Source of the DNA: Ischnura elegans
Lineage: Eukaryota; Arthropoda; Insecta; Odonata; Coenagrionidae
Reading direction: 5' to 3'
Assembly (NCBI RefSeq): GCF_921293095.1
Contig: NC_060253.1
Coordinates: 76,483,992 to 76,547,991 of the forward strand
Length of the DNA: 64,000 bases
Both the position numbers and the translations under genes were made by a program. Under the pieces are notes generated by a model. It was not told the origin of the DNA. It searched no databases and worked only from the letters and a program-made list of their open reading frames with translations. This document shows, in pieces, positions 47,078 through 59,550 of this stretch (positions are counted from its first letter, which is position 1; every line of letters starts with the position of its first letter).

Positions 47078-48017
47078 ATGAAGGAGTTTCACCATGCTAC
47101 GCCAACCACCATCGCATTCTTTTCTGTTTGTAAAACTATACTAGCATCCTATTGTAAAATTGCCAAAGATAAAAATGTACGACAATCAATTAACAGGATG
47201 AATCAAAGTGATTAAACGCAATTTATAAATTGGCAGTGTAATCATTTCTATTGCTTACAGATAATGTACGGAAATATTAATAACGAATCATTTAGGGTAC
47301 TCGTAAATAATACCAAATTAGAAAAAAATATTACATTTTGACACAGAAAACAAAGAGCAGCATATAAATAATCGGTTCGGAGACTCGGAGAAGCATTATT
47401 TTTTATTGTGCAACATGCTATATTTGTGGATCTGTTATTGTTTTTCATGCTAAGAGATCCATTTGACTTTAAAAATACACTCAATGGAGGCAAAACAATA
47501 AAACTTAGGAGCATCGACTGCCAGATCAGCTGCCACAATCAGAAGATTATCACTTACTTAGCTAAGGATTAGATTATATACAATTTGCGTAATATTTCGA
47601 AGGCTGCGTGATCGGCAGTGAAATAATATTTATCACTTCCTTGAGAAAATAAAACAGCCCTTCGTAGGCCCGTATAGCCAACGGTGGGCCGAAAAATGAC
47701 TTTTTCAGGATCAAATATGCCCTATGCGGAAAAGTTGCCTACTTACATAATGGGGCTCTGATCCCAAAATAGCTCAAAATCGGATATTATTTATCACAGC
47801 CGCCCGGGCCCCAAAGTGGGAGAAGATTTTTGGCTGATTTTAGATAGAAGCATCTATGTAGAATAAATCACTAAGCCCAACTACTAGCCCGTTTTGGCAA
47901 TAAACAGTGGAGAATATAACATTCAAGGTTATACTGACGGAGATTAAAGGTTATCTGAAGAATTTCATGGTTTTGCGATGGGTGAGAATGATCAACACAT
48001 ATTGTGTTTATGCAACC

Positions 48018-48054
48018 CGCGCGCCACCCAAATGTCTGCCTGGGGTGGCGCGCG
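48018..48054. repeat. GC-rich 12-bp palindrome
   Basis: CGCGCGCCACCC (48018-48029) and GGGTGGCGCGCG (48043-48054) pair perfectly around a 13-nt loop. It is conspicuous in an AT-rich setting. Its function is unknown. Confidence 0.65.
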
Positions 48055-48102
48055 CTCACTCTTGGTGCGATATCCCGGGAACAAACGGCCAGAATTGAAA
48101 GA

Positions 48103-49055
48103 TATTTGGGGTGAAATACTACAAATGTCTAACGAGTCGTTGTAAAAACAGATATGTTATAGAATAATCCTAGTGACATCATCTTCAGTTATGTCCGAAA
48201 AATACCCAAAAATACCAAAATTTCAAAACTTTAAATGCGATGCGGCACTTTTTTCCGGTATTATATTACAAAAATAATTTTCGCAATCAATTTTCTAACC
48301 AAATGGGATGAATCTGTCCCAAAAGAAATTCGAAAACTTTAAAAATAAGGTCCGGGAAGCCAAAGGCCCATGACTCTATTTCCTGTCCTTCCATGAACGA
48401 GGGCCGGTTTTTTATCTCCGATAGCTTAGCAAAAATAAAACAAGCGATAGGCGGGTTCTGCGTGGATAGGGCAACTGCACGTCCTCCGCACCACACGCTC
48501 ATGTCATTTCTGATCGCAAGCTGTTAGTTTAAGGTTAGTAGCAATCTCACTAACAACACTTCCTCAATTGATTCTCCCTCCAAGTGTGCACTGCAGAGAG
48601 TACCCAGAAAATTCGTTGAATGGCTTCAGCGTAGACAAGCCTTCACCTTTATGCCGATAAAAGAAATATTTTTAAATGCACTGTGGCTAGAGTGTGAAGC
48701 AGGGTGAAACATCACGTATGTTCCCATTCAAAATGAAATAAGAGACATGCTGACTTCTGGAAGCGCTCTGATCCATGACAACGACCATCATCTCAGCGCT
48801 GGTGCAGCCCAACTGCTAATGATGGGAAAATTTCGATCACCCACCGTGCAATGCCAACCTAGTGCCATTTCACTTCCATCTTTACGCTGATATGACGGTG
48901 TGGCTAAAAAGGAAGCGTTTTCAAACGGGCGATGAGCGGAAGGAATGAGCGGAAGTTGTAGGCGGAAACATTCCATGTCGAAGGCATAGTAAAGCTTGTC
49001 CATAGCCACGGCCAATTCCTCAATCGCCAATCGATTAGGCCAAAAGGACACCACA
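48103..49055. other. no recognised gene; minus-strand open frame
   Basis: A 108-codon minus-strand frame (49114-48788) runs partly into the hAT-type MITE and shows no recognisable motif. A 71-codon minus-strand frame (48502-48287) is also unrecognised. I treat both as chance frames. Confidence 0.4.
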
Positions 49056-49063
49056 AGTGTACT

Positions 49064-49360
49064 CAGTGGCGGATATATGGGGGAGGGGGTGGAGGCTAAG
49101 GAAGCTAAACACACACTAGGTAAAATCGAAGTATTTTGGGATTACCTCTTTGCACAAAAGTGTTTAGTTATATTTTCCTGCATCTTTACCTTCTTCAACG
49201 AATTGAAATACAAATTAGCTCTAAACTTAGGGCCTATTTAACATACTTTTGGTATATTACAATCCAGAAGGGGGCTATAGCCCCCCTTGAGTATTCAATT
49301 CACACTAAATAGAATCGTAATCTTAGCACCCCCCTTGTCCCTTTCCTGTATCCGCCACTG
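49064..49360. mobile_element. hAT-type MITE with 8-bp target duplication
   Basis: The left end CAGTGGCGGATATATGGGGG and right end CTGTATCCGCCACTG form terminal inverted repeats. The element is flanked on both sides by AGTGTACT (49056-49063 and 49361-49368). An 8-bp duplication with CAGTGGCG-type ends is typical of hAT elements. The 297-bp interior has no transposase and includes the palindrome GGGGGCTATAGCCCCC near 49268-49283. Confidence 0.9.
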
Positions 49361-49477
49361 AGTGTACTCAAGATTCGCCGATGAAATAATTTTAATCAAT
49401 CATTTCGTCTTTTGTTCATCCCAACTCCCTTTTTATATGTAGAATTTGTTCTAATGTTTTGGACATGGATTTAGCCT

Positions 49478-50018
49478 CTAAATGAACTGAAAATGAGGCA
49501 TCAACATGAATGTTTTGTAGCAAGCCAGGCGTTCATGTGGCAGGAGGAGAGGAAATGTGTTCAAATTGCTTCGGTTCCCTTCCTCCAAGGATGAGGACAA
49601 GAAAGGGTGAGTTGAGGTGGGGAAAAGAAGGGCTGCTGTGCCTTGGAACGCGCTTCCCCGAAGAGGCGTTGAGTGGTAGCAGCGTCCTCCTATCTTCCCA
49701 GCTCTCGTGGGACGGAGGGGAGGTTGTATCCGAGTATCGCGGAGTAAGCGATATTCTGTTTGCGGTGAAGAAGCCATTGATGAGGACGGAGGGGAGGGCT
49801 CTAGTGGGAGGGGAAAGAAGTGGGGAGGAGTGGAGGGAGGGAGGGGGGAGTGTATAGTGGCTGTGGTGACGTTGAGAGGGCGACCAGGAGTGGGCCTGTT
49901 ACATTTTTTCCAGGGCGGTGGGTCAGCGCTTAGCATGAAAGGGTTGAGAAGGGGTGGGGGGAAGAAACGGGGTCAGGAGAGTGGGAAGGATGGGGTTGAA
50001 TTTCGCTCAGATTGTTAA
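49478..50018. other. purine-skewed, moderately GC-rich tract
   Basis: The plus strand is strongly G-rich (GGAGGGAGGGAGGGGGGAG near 49837-49855; several GGGG runs). Long open frames occur on both strands (152 codons minus, 115 and 103 codons plus), as expected where stop codons are rare through composition. The proline- and serine-rich minus-strand frame has no recognisable domain. It may be a repeat remnant, or a CpG/GC-rich exon or UTR of unknown origin. Confidence 0.35.
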
Positions 50019-50019
50019 A

Positions 50020-53000
50020 AAGCAGTGGAGTGATCGACACTTTTTCGGTGTTGAAAATAACTCGTCAAAGGGGGGTGATCACCAGCAAAAGACCACGTAA
50101 GAAGCTAAAACCTTCGATACTCGTGATACATAGCTATGTCCCGTGAAGATCTTAAAACGCTGTATGTTGTATGCATCAAATCATAGTTCTACCGTAATTT
50201 CGCTGCAGAAATTTGCCCGCTTTGTGGTGTTCAAGCGCAATATCGACTTTTGAAAGTCTGAATTGTGGATAAAACAGTGTCTGCACCCGTTCTTTGTAAC
50301 TCACTGAGCGATTAACTTAATTAAAATATAAATATAATAATTTCTATAATAGTATAATAAGTCTAATAATAAGTAAACATTTAGAATTAAAATATATTTG
50401 TCTCCATTATTACGTAAATTTAAAGAGACCAGTGCTTTAAATCTGGGCTATCGTAAGAGGGTTAGATTAATTAACACGTAATTATAATATAGACACTAAT
50501 AGTCATGATTCATACTTACAAGCAGGGTTAGAGGTTAATGACCTAGCGAGAATGCCCAACATTTTAATGGGAGTAGGAAGATCATAATACAGATACGTTT
50601 TGATGATTAACACAAACGATATCTAATCTACTTTCTGAATATCATAAACGCCAGGAAATCAGAACTCCTTGAAACCGCAATACTAAAAAAAATATATATA
50701 GAGGATATAGAGGATTGCTTCGAGTCGTAGTAGGACCTTTAACATCTTTTCGATTAGATTAGCCTCTATGTACTGACTAGGAATATTTCTTCTTCTTGGC
50801 ATAGAGTTTTCTGAAACAACTGATCAAGAATAAAAATAATAAACCCTATAAATGGTGCTTGAGTGGAAATAAAGTACAAGGAATATAAAAATGTATCATG
50901 CATAATGAAAACTAGCTAGGGATCTGCGGCATGAGTATATGTCTTTCCAATTTACCCAACGTATATTTTGATTGAATTTAATATCTCATTCATTCTTGGC
51001 CACTTTAACCTAGCATTTTCATCTGTTAGGTCATTAGTCATGGTAATTTTATCTTGCTCAATCATGTCCCCCAATCGTAGTAAATTAATTAATTGCTCCA
51101 TCCAATTCTTCCAGGATTATTAGCCTAATTGGTAAGGGAATTAGGAGGATACTTATAGGATAGGATAATATTACATTCGCTCCATATTCCAAGAAAGCAC
51201 CACTTCCCTATGATATAAATGCGGAAAAGGACCTCGTCCAAGAAATGTCAAGAGCACAAAAGCAGGGATCAAGTCGCTTTGCTTGCCACGAATAAATTTG
51301 CATTTGCACGCAAGAGGATGTAGAAAGACCTAATTTTTGTGATGAGGAAGAAGAGTGTACCGTTATATAACGATCTCAAGCGCGAAATGCTCCCTAAGAC
51401 AAATTTTTGTTTTTCAGTACATCAAAGGTGATCAACGGAGAGGAATACTTGCCTTAAGCTTGAACGAATGTACAAGCTATCTTTCTAAAGCTATAAAGAA
51501 CCCTTTATTTATCCTAATTTATTAATTTATCCTATCACAGAAAAAATATTTTATGGATATATTATGAGCACAGCTTTTGATAATGACTTAATGTGTTATG
51601 TAATGATGTATTGATGTAATTAATAAAATTGAAAACAATGACACCGAAGAAACAATCCACCACTGATGACGATAAAAATCCGTTTAAAATTTGACCAGTA
51701 TGCTTTCACTAAAACAAACTTTGGTAGTTCCCCAAATTTTTTCCAGCTATATTTACCAATAAAAAAGCACAAAAGCATTCATGTCAACATATCTTTTTCA
51801 ATGTAGTTACATATTTTAGTGAAAACTGAAGTACAGGGGCAAGGTAAAGTTGAAAATTATAACATGAAATAAGGGAAATTAATTCGATTGGACAATAAAA
51901 AACGGATATCAAATGCGTAAATTTAGTGTAATGTACTAATTAAAATAGTGTCGAGAACCTCACCACTATCCCGATATCAGAAAACAACGGATTACTTCCG
52001 CGTCATACATTTACTCTCTCACTCTGAAAATATCCAGTAAAAGAGGCTAAGAAAAGGCTGGACTCATTAATCAACCATCAATTATGATAAAGAAGTATTT
52101 TTCTTTATATTGAAACAACATAAACGTAATATCGTAAAAGCAGATCCACATATATGTAATTACAGAAAAAATGTCGCACAATATATCTAAGAATATTAAA
52201 TATTTTACAACTGTGTTCTGCAACTCTCATTTTTGGAAGTAATATGAGATAATGATTGTGCGTCATAACTATTACCGCATATAAGGCCAATATACACCAT
52301 TTTACCTCAAAATTTAAAGAGAAAAATTTAACTTTATAATTATATAAGGCTCCAAAATTTTTGTTGAATGAATGGGGACACAAGGTACTATTAAACTCGA
52401 TGGAATTAAATATTTAAATTTCTTTGAATGTAAAAAAACTATTTATAGTCGGAGGAGGAACAAAAACAGCAAGGAAGTTTAATCCAGCGTGCGAGTAAGC
52501 ATCTCTAAATTTAGATGGAATGATGTTTAAGCCCGGTGACTCTCGATGGTCACAAGGCCCTTGCTTAAACAGGCGGGGTAAAAGTTAATTTGCATAACTG
52601 GGTCAACACTTGAATAAATGATGCCAGCTACAGAATAGCCGACGCCGCCGCCGAAAAGAAAATAGGATTATAAACGGTCAACAGCTACTTTCCTTGCATT
52701 TTCACGAGCTGCTCCAAGCGACAACGTGCGATAAAGGGTTTTCATAGCACAGCTTAAGAATGGAAAAAATGAAGGAGATTATGGAAAAAAACGTCCTAGC
52801 TTAAATGTTCCCAGAATTTTTAATGCCTGCATCAACGCATCCTCACAATGTAGTCCTTTCATTGCTACGGGATGTACTCTGATACCGTTTCGCTTCCGTA
52901 AAGCGGATTTTATGTTGAAGATGCTTATAAAAACATATATATTTATTTAATACAAATCCTTTCCCAAATACTAAGAGTTGAGTAGGCGTAAAAATATTTA

Positions 53001-53410
53001 TATTACAAATAAGATTTTTGGATCTGTATATAGAGTTAAAAAATAAAAAAATAATGCAATTTACGAACGTCAAAGTCGATTGCATTTCAACAGAATTTGC
53101 TAGCTCTGAACGCTTTGCAACCATTAAACAAAAAGTTCGGGTGTGTAGGTTTAAACATAAGTACTTATTGGAGATTTTGATATTTTTTCAACGGCTTCTT
53201 CAATTACAGCGTTTTGACGGAAAATTAAAAAAAAAACACCCCACCATTGTACAATGTTCTCTCTGCATCAACCATTGCATTCCTAAGGCCTTTTTCAAAA
53301 ATAATAATAGCAATGAACTATTAAATGTACTTGCGTAGCTTTCCTAGTGGAGTGGATAAGTATGATCAAATGAAAAATCTCAAATTTAGAATATTTTCTT
53401 TCAGCGTAAC
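50020..53410. other. no gene seen
   Basis: AT-rich sequence, short chance frames only, no recognised element ends. Confidence 0.5.
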
Positions 53411-53415
53411 TGAAA

Positions 53416-53715
53416 GTGAGTAGACTCTCCATATTTTTTTTCCACATGGAGACCAAGAAACAAGCCAGTATCAATATAGAGAAATCCTTACGTAGGGGTG
53501 GAATGCGAACTAACGCCTTGTGGAAAATACTTTCATTGTTTTCAGAGCCAGGAACCTTCACCGCTACGGTAGATACGCTTCCATTTTCCCAGAATATACG
53601 TGTTCAAGAGGCACATGTTGAGCTGGAATATGAATTCCCCGGGCTTTGCCCCAACAAGAGAAGCGGTGCTGTAAGGGTTCACGTCTATCGATTATTCCAT
53701 CGCACGCAGTTTTAA
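53416..53715 (+). other. unidentified 99-codon open frame
   Basis: Within it, a strong acceptor-like TTTCATTGTTTTCAG (about 53532-53546) is followed by an open stretch SEPGTFTATVDTLPFSQNIR and onward to GAVRV, where AGG|GTTCAC is only a weak donor. The stretch is less AT-rich than its surroundings. I do not recognise the protein and cannot link it to other exons. It could be an exon of an unknown plus-strand gene, a repeat remnant, or chance. Confidence 0.2.
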
Positions 53716-53899
53716 GCATTCCCTGCAAAAATATTTTGACTCAGAAATCATATTGCTCGGAAAATGGCAACTCTCTATTCATAACAGTTGATTCATATGT
53801 GAATGGTCTCTTCCAAGAAAAAAACTCCTTTTTCATGCATCACTCTGAACAGGCTCTCACCGGATTCTAAGCTTCACCGGCTTATTTGCTACTGTTGGG

Positions 53900-56800
53900 C
53901 TAGGGAGCTACTAACAGCGATGAATATTAGGCATAGATCTTGGAAATAGGGAACTATTTGTAGATTACTCTTGGTGAATTATTTTCGCTTCAGCTGTAAA
54001 CATCTACGTTCTGAAGGCATTGATTAATCAAAATGGGGAACCTAACTTACTTATGAGGAGGGTACACTAGCATTTTGCAATTTTGAACTTTTTCTTCGGA
54101 AAAATGTCACATATTATTATTAAGATACGGACTAGGAAATATTATTAATAACAGACACTTAGTTACTTCCACAATATCTTTTTTTTACATTTTTTCAGCT
54201 GCTAAATCTTTATCAAGTGCAGTATTATTAAGTTTACACAGTGAAAACAAACTTGCATCAATGCACAAATGCATCCTGAAACAAACCGTGAACTAGTTTT
54301 TTAAAATGGTCATTTACAAGTTCAGAACGCTTAATCTAGTCAATAAGACTATCAATCAGTTGACGCATTCAACTATTTGGTTTGAATTTCAGAAAATAAT
54401 GAAATTGAAGTGCTTTTAATGAATATTACCTAGCCAAGGAAACCCAATAATCCACACTTATTGATAGAAACGGATAGATTTCGGCTTGGTAATGGCACAT
54501 TGATAAATGCCTATAAAAAAATGATTTAAGTAGGCGGAAAGGCTTGTTTTGAGTATGTAGCAATGTATACGATACATAACTGTGATGCATAACTGTTAAG
54601 TGTCATTGAAAACTTTAGTAATTTTGTGATATATCAACATTAAATGTATTTTTTAAATTCTAAACCAGATGTATGCCAAAAGGAAGGAAAACCAAAAGAA
54701 AAAAATGTAGATGGTTAATGAGATTAAATAATACTTATTTGAAGAGAATCTAATTTCTGTGAGGAGTTTAATTTCGTTTAATTTCAACTTGGTACATCGA
54801 GTGTCATCTCTATATTTCACTACCTTATGATTTTATTGTGTCCAAGGAAAATGATAATAATTCCTGAATTTATTTTAAGCACACCATTACAAAGCGCCAT
54901 CACATTGAATTTAGATACACTGACGTACATTCTGCATAAAGGATTTCGTGGTAATGGATACAAAGGAATGTGGAATTTTTTAAAGTCAACATTTTTGAAA
55001 TGGCACGAGGCAAGAACTGCGCCATCTCTTCAAAGGACCTGGCATATTACACAGTTTTATGTAATAGAAAGATAACAAATGTTTAATCCGTCCTATGCAG
55101 ACCACAAGTAAATGTATGCCTTTAAAGAGGGCTCAATGCATTCGTACAGTAACCAAAAGCCGAGACTTTTAATGAAACCCCTATTTTGATATTATTTTGT
55201 AAATATAAAACCAAAATTATTGAAAAAAGTAAATAGAAATAAATATAATCGATTTATTCTTTCATCCCAATCCTGTATTTCTTTAAAAAATCAAGTTTTA
55301 AATGAAACTAACTTCCAATCGAAGTAAACAACATTCCTGCGTAAGTTGCAATCGGAATCGTTCCATTAATCGAGGCCCGTCAGGGGTAACGTGATATCGC
55401 AATCTTGGCCGCATGTGCAGAAGCCGATAATCGGTCTCGTTTGAATCAGAACTGTGTAACCGGAGCAATGCCCAGTCAATTAAAATGACTATCTCACAGA
55501 GTGAAACACACCAACAGTTATTGTTTCACACAACTTGGTTTATTTGAGTGGAGATACGTCTTTTTGCCCACCAAGGAATTAAAATCACATCTAACTTAAT
55601 TGGCGGCAATGTTTGCAAATATAATTGTTTACGGTGCAGATTTTAACGTAATCTGTGTTGAACAAAGAATATTTAGTGGTTAGAATCATTTGAATCCTCT
55701 TTTGGAAGTAAATTAATGGATTTTTTAAATTTAACAGAATAATATATCGTCGACTTCAAAAAGCTCGAGGGTAAAAAGTCTAGACATTTTCAAAAAAGTA
55801 TCTAGGAACTTCATCAGTGATTGATTGAGCGTAGTTCATAGATTTATATAGTGCCAATATTTTTTATCCTATGTCGTTTAGAGTTACAACAAATATGTGA
55901 GTCATTAGAGGAAAGCAACTATGAAATTTTTGCAATAAGACTGCCTTCATCATATCGCGTGCATTAAATGTAATGATGGCAAAAAAAAAACCTTTAATCT
56001 TTTCACGAAAGGTTCTGTGAAAAACACCAGCGTTAAAGAAAGGATACATTTGAGAAAATGTAAAATAAAGCAATATGGTGGGTAAAGGAAGTGATTTTAT
56101 CGGCTCAAAAACTCATATCGTGCCTTACATTGATTTTTTTCACCAAAATATCACCACAGCTTAATTTATTACCGTCCAAGACAGGTTTTAGATGAGTTCG
56201 TTCATCCGAGTTTACACAGTTGGATAAAATGGAAACAAATGTATTTGTTCACTTTTCACAAACGACCAGGTTATAGAGTAAAATAGTACTGCAAAAATAC
56301 GAATTTTCATCTGCCTTGCTTTATCGCAAAGCAGAAAAGAAAGTTCAATGCAATTTGCCCAAGTTGAGAGATGCAAAAATCTATGATTTCGTGCCAGACT
56401 CCTACAAACATGCGTTGCTATAGTGCTTCTTTTTCGATATTCACATTTGAAGCCTTCAAATATCGTGCAACAATAGGGAATGTCTAATTTCGCCCAAGAG
56501 CGTAAGTGGCGTTGCTTCTTTTTTTGTTTCCTGTTTGACCCATATGGCTTTGTAATGCTGTATCTCTTGATGAACTGAAATTTCAATACATCTAAGTTCC
56601 ACTATATCACATTTGTACCTGTCACTATTATCTGCTTATGAATCATTATTAGCCCGAAAACGTACAATATAAAATAGTGCTTACGTTATTTTATAGATTA
56701 TTTACGCGTGATATTCTAATTTTAGGTAATCTACACCACCGTAGAAACGATAAAATATTCCCTGAGGAAGTTCAACAAGAGAGTTCAACACGAGTCCAGC

Positions 56801-59550
56801 CTGATTTACTCATGGACGAATGGCGCCGTAAGATGAGAACGATTGAGAAAAAAAAGCATCGGTCTCGAAAATCAAAAAACGAGTTAGGGCTTGGATCGGG
56901 TCGAGTCTCGTGGTCTCAGGGGAAGTGATCGCACAGTCCAGCAGTTTGACAACGATGTAAAAAAACGTACACAACGCTCCAACCTTCCGGGAAACGAATC
57001 GACGAGGCCGATAACTCGAGTTTCGGGGCCATTATACGTGTTTTTCCCTCATGATTGCTTGAGGAAGTCTTTAGGAATCAAACGCGTGGAACTTTCATCC
57101 ATTATTCCGAGAAAAATGAATAAAAAGCGCATAAGAGCTTCATGAAGCGTTATTTCTGGTGATTGCGGCAAAAAGTCGTATTAATCTGCAACCAAACAAT
57201 TAACGAAGAACGAAAGGGAGTAAAATAAATATTTAGAGGAGAAAAATTCTTGCGAAAATAAACTTGAAATACTTACGTAATTTAAATTTATTTCTGTTTT
57301 TCCTCAGGGACGTTTTCATCGCAAAAATATTTTGCAGCAGCTCTATATCATTGCTCAAACATACCGTCATAGCGCTTCATTTATCTTTGATGTTTCACAT
57401 ACTAGCGTCATTTTATCATTCGTCGATTCATAATCAAGTAGGTGCTCCCATGATACTTCTTCGCTGTCGTTTCTCCCTTCCATTGATCAAAATTTTAATT
57501 ATTAAGAATTTTTATTTTCGGTGGAAATAAAAAATTCATCCCACAGCAAATATTTGATGATTAGAGACGTAGTTCGATTGAAACTGAAAATTTTATGCTG
57601 ACACAGGAAAGTAATTTAAATTGATTGCAATCCACCTTTATTTTTTGCCAACATTATTTTTGGCGCCTTTATTGCCTCTCTAGGGATACATTCATTGACT
57701 TTTGATTCCATACATACCCAACAAGAATATAACGTAGTGTAAATGGCGGGTTAAAGAATAAATTAAATGTGTTTTTATGACTCTGATGAAATCCAAATAT
57801 GTGTTAATTTTGACTAAAATGATATGATACATTTTATATTCTTTGGAGACCATAATATTAATTATCCTGCAGCCAATGGTTGCGTGAGATGTTTTGAGGC
57901 CCTTCAGGTTGATATTTCCTCATATCATTATAAGGAAAAGAAAGGTATTTTTGACTATATTTTAATAATATTATTTCTTCTGTTTTTACTCAGATTTAAA
58001 TATTTCAGCAAAAAGGGGTTCCGATAAACTTTCGTTTGAAATTTTATACGCTTTTCATGTAATACCTAGCACTAAAGTTGTAGTACAATATTTAGATATG
58101 ATATTTTTACTAGATTCGGGTTGATTTTCGTCCAAGTTTAAGCATGTTAACTGTATTTTATTGCACCGTTATCAATACATTTTTTTTTCATTCTTATTTC
58201 CAAAACTCTGATTTCAATCTCATCTCCACTCATATCCTAAATTCTTCCTTACACTCTCGGATCGTTGCTTTCATCGTTTTGGGAGGAATTTTGTGACCAA
58301 CAACCCAAAAATTATTGCCTGACTCCGAGTTTTCACATGAGTTGAAAGGATAGAGGGACGAGAAAGATTTGGTAAAAACTCTAAACTACTTGTAAAACGA
58401 ATGAAAGCTTTTAATTCTATCTGAATATTTACATGAAATAGAAAACAATTTGCTGGTAAAGAATAAATATTTTTTTTAAAGAAGAAAATTGAAGACCTCA
58501 TCCTCATTGTGGCTAAGTGGGCAAATTACGTCGAAATAACGAATAAGTGGCCTCAGAAAGCATTAATTATGAAGTTGTCAAAGGATCAAATATAAAAGAA
58601 TAAGATGTGGACCCAATATTTTTTGCAGAAACACCCAAACATCTACATAAAAATTAAAAACTTAAAAAGTATGACATCAGAGTTATCAATATTATTGGAG
58701 AAAACTTTTCAACGAGAGAATTCCCCAAAATTTCACGTATATTGTCGCACGGGGCACGTGCCCCTCACCCCAGACGCTTAAAAAATAAACGGTATTTTTA
58801 ATACAGTTATTAATATATTTTTAACATAAAAGTTATGAAAATTTACATATTAATTACTTTTACAATAAAATTCGAATGTTTCGTCGAGTAATTGTCCCAT
58901 GTACTTTTTAAATGCCAAATATGAAAAGACCGTTAGCCAGTCAGAACCTGGTGCCTCCTCAGGAAAAAATCTTCGATCTGTCCTTCGTCTTAAGTACATT
59001 GTATTTGAAACTAAGCGTAATTATCAGTAACTAAAGCGCACGATTATAAATTATTTATAGTTAGTGGATACGATATACAACACATTTTAGGTACACAATT
59101 ATGGACTCTAGCATTGAATTTGCTTCTTCCAAAAAACCAGCGCATTATATTAAGAAGTCGTAAGTATCAGGTAAAGAGTGTCGGCTAAATAAATTTATTG
59201 GCTATTTTCCAAAGTTTTATCTTGCTACGTAGGTAATAAAATTACCTCTCTGTTATGATAGAAGGATAAGATGTTGAGCTGATTGGGTTAACCATTTATA
59301 TTCCGTAAATTTTATGCATGAAATAACATAAGGAGATATCTCAATTTCAATTCAATAAAACAAGCCTAGAGATGCAAATATCCCGGCTTCTGTATGCAAA
59401 ACTTTATGTAAGAGTGCATTTTTAGATCTCCTTTTCCCTGTAGAGTTTCTTTGCAACTCTTTAAATTTTTATGCTAGAATAATCCCTATTGAGACGCGAT
59501 TTTGCACGAATTGCCTTGCTTGCACAAGCCGTCGGAGATTGCTCGTTTCT
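53900..59550. other. no recognised gene
   Basis: Mostly AT-rich. The longest frames (124 codons minus at 56212-56586; two overlapping 80-codon plus frames at 56.7-57.1 kb) show no known motif or paired splice sites. A good plus-strand acceptor string TTTCTGTTTTTCCTCAG occurs at about 57290-57307, but the following sequence is not recognisable. Confidence 0.45.

Noticed and set aside
48788..49114. 108-codon minus-strand frame
   Set aside because: Its start lies inside the hAT-type MITE and the rest matches nothing known.
49478..49936. 152-codon minus-strand Pro/Ser-rich frame as a gene
   Set aside because: It lies in a purine-skewed tract open on both strands. No domain, no start context or splice partners could be recognised.
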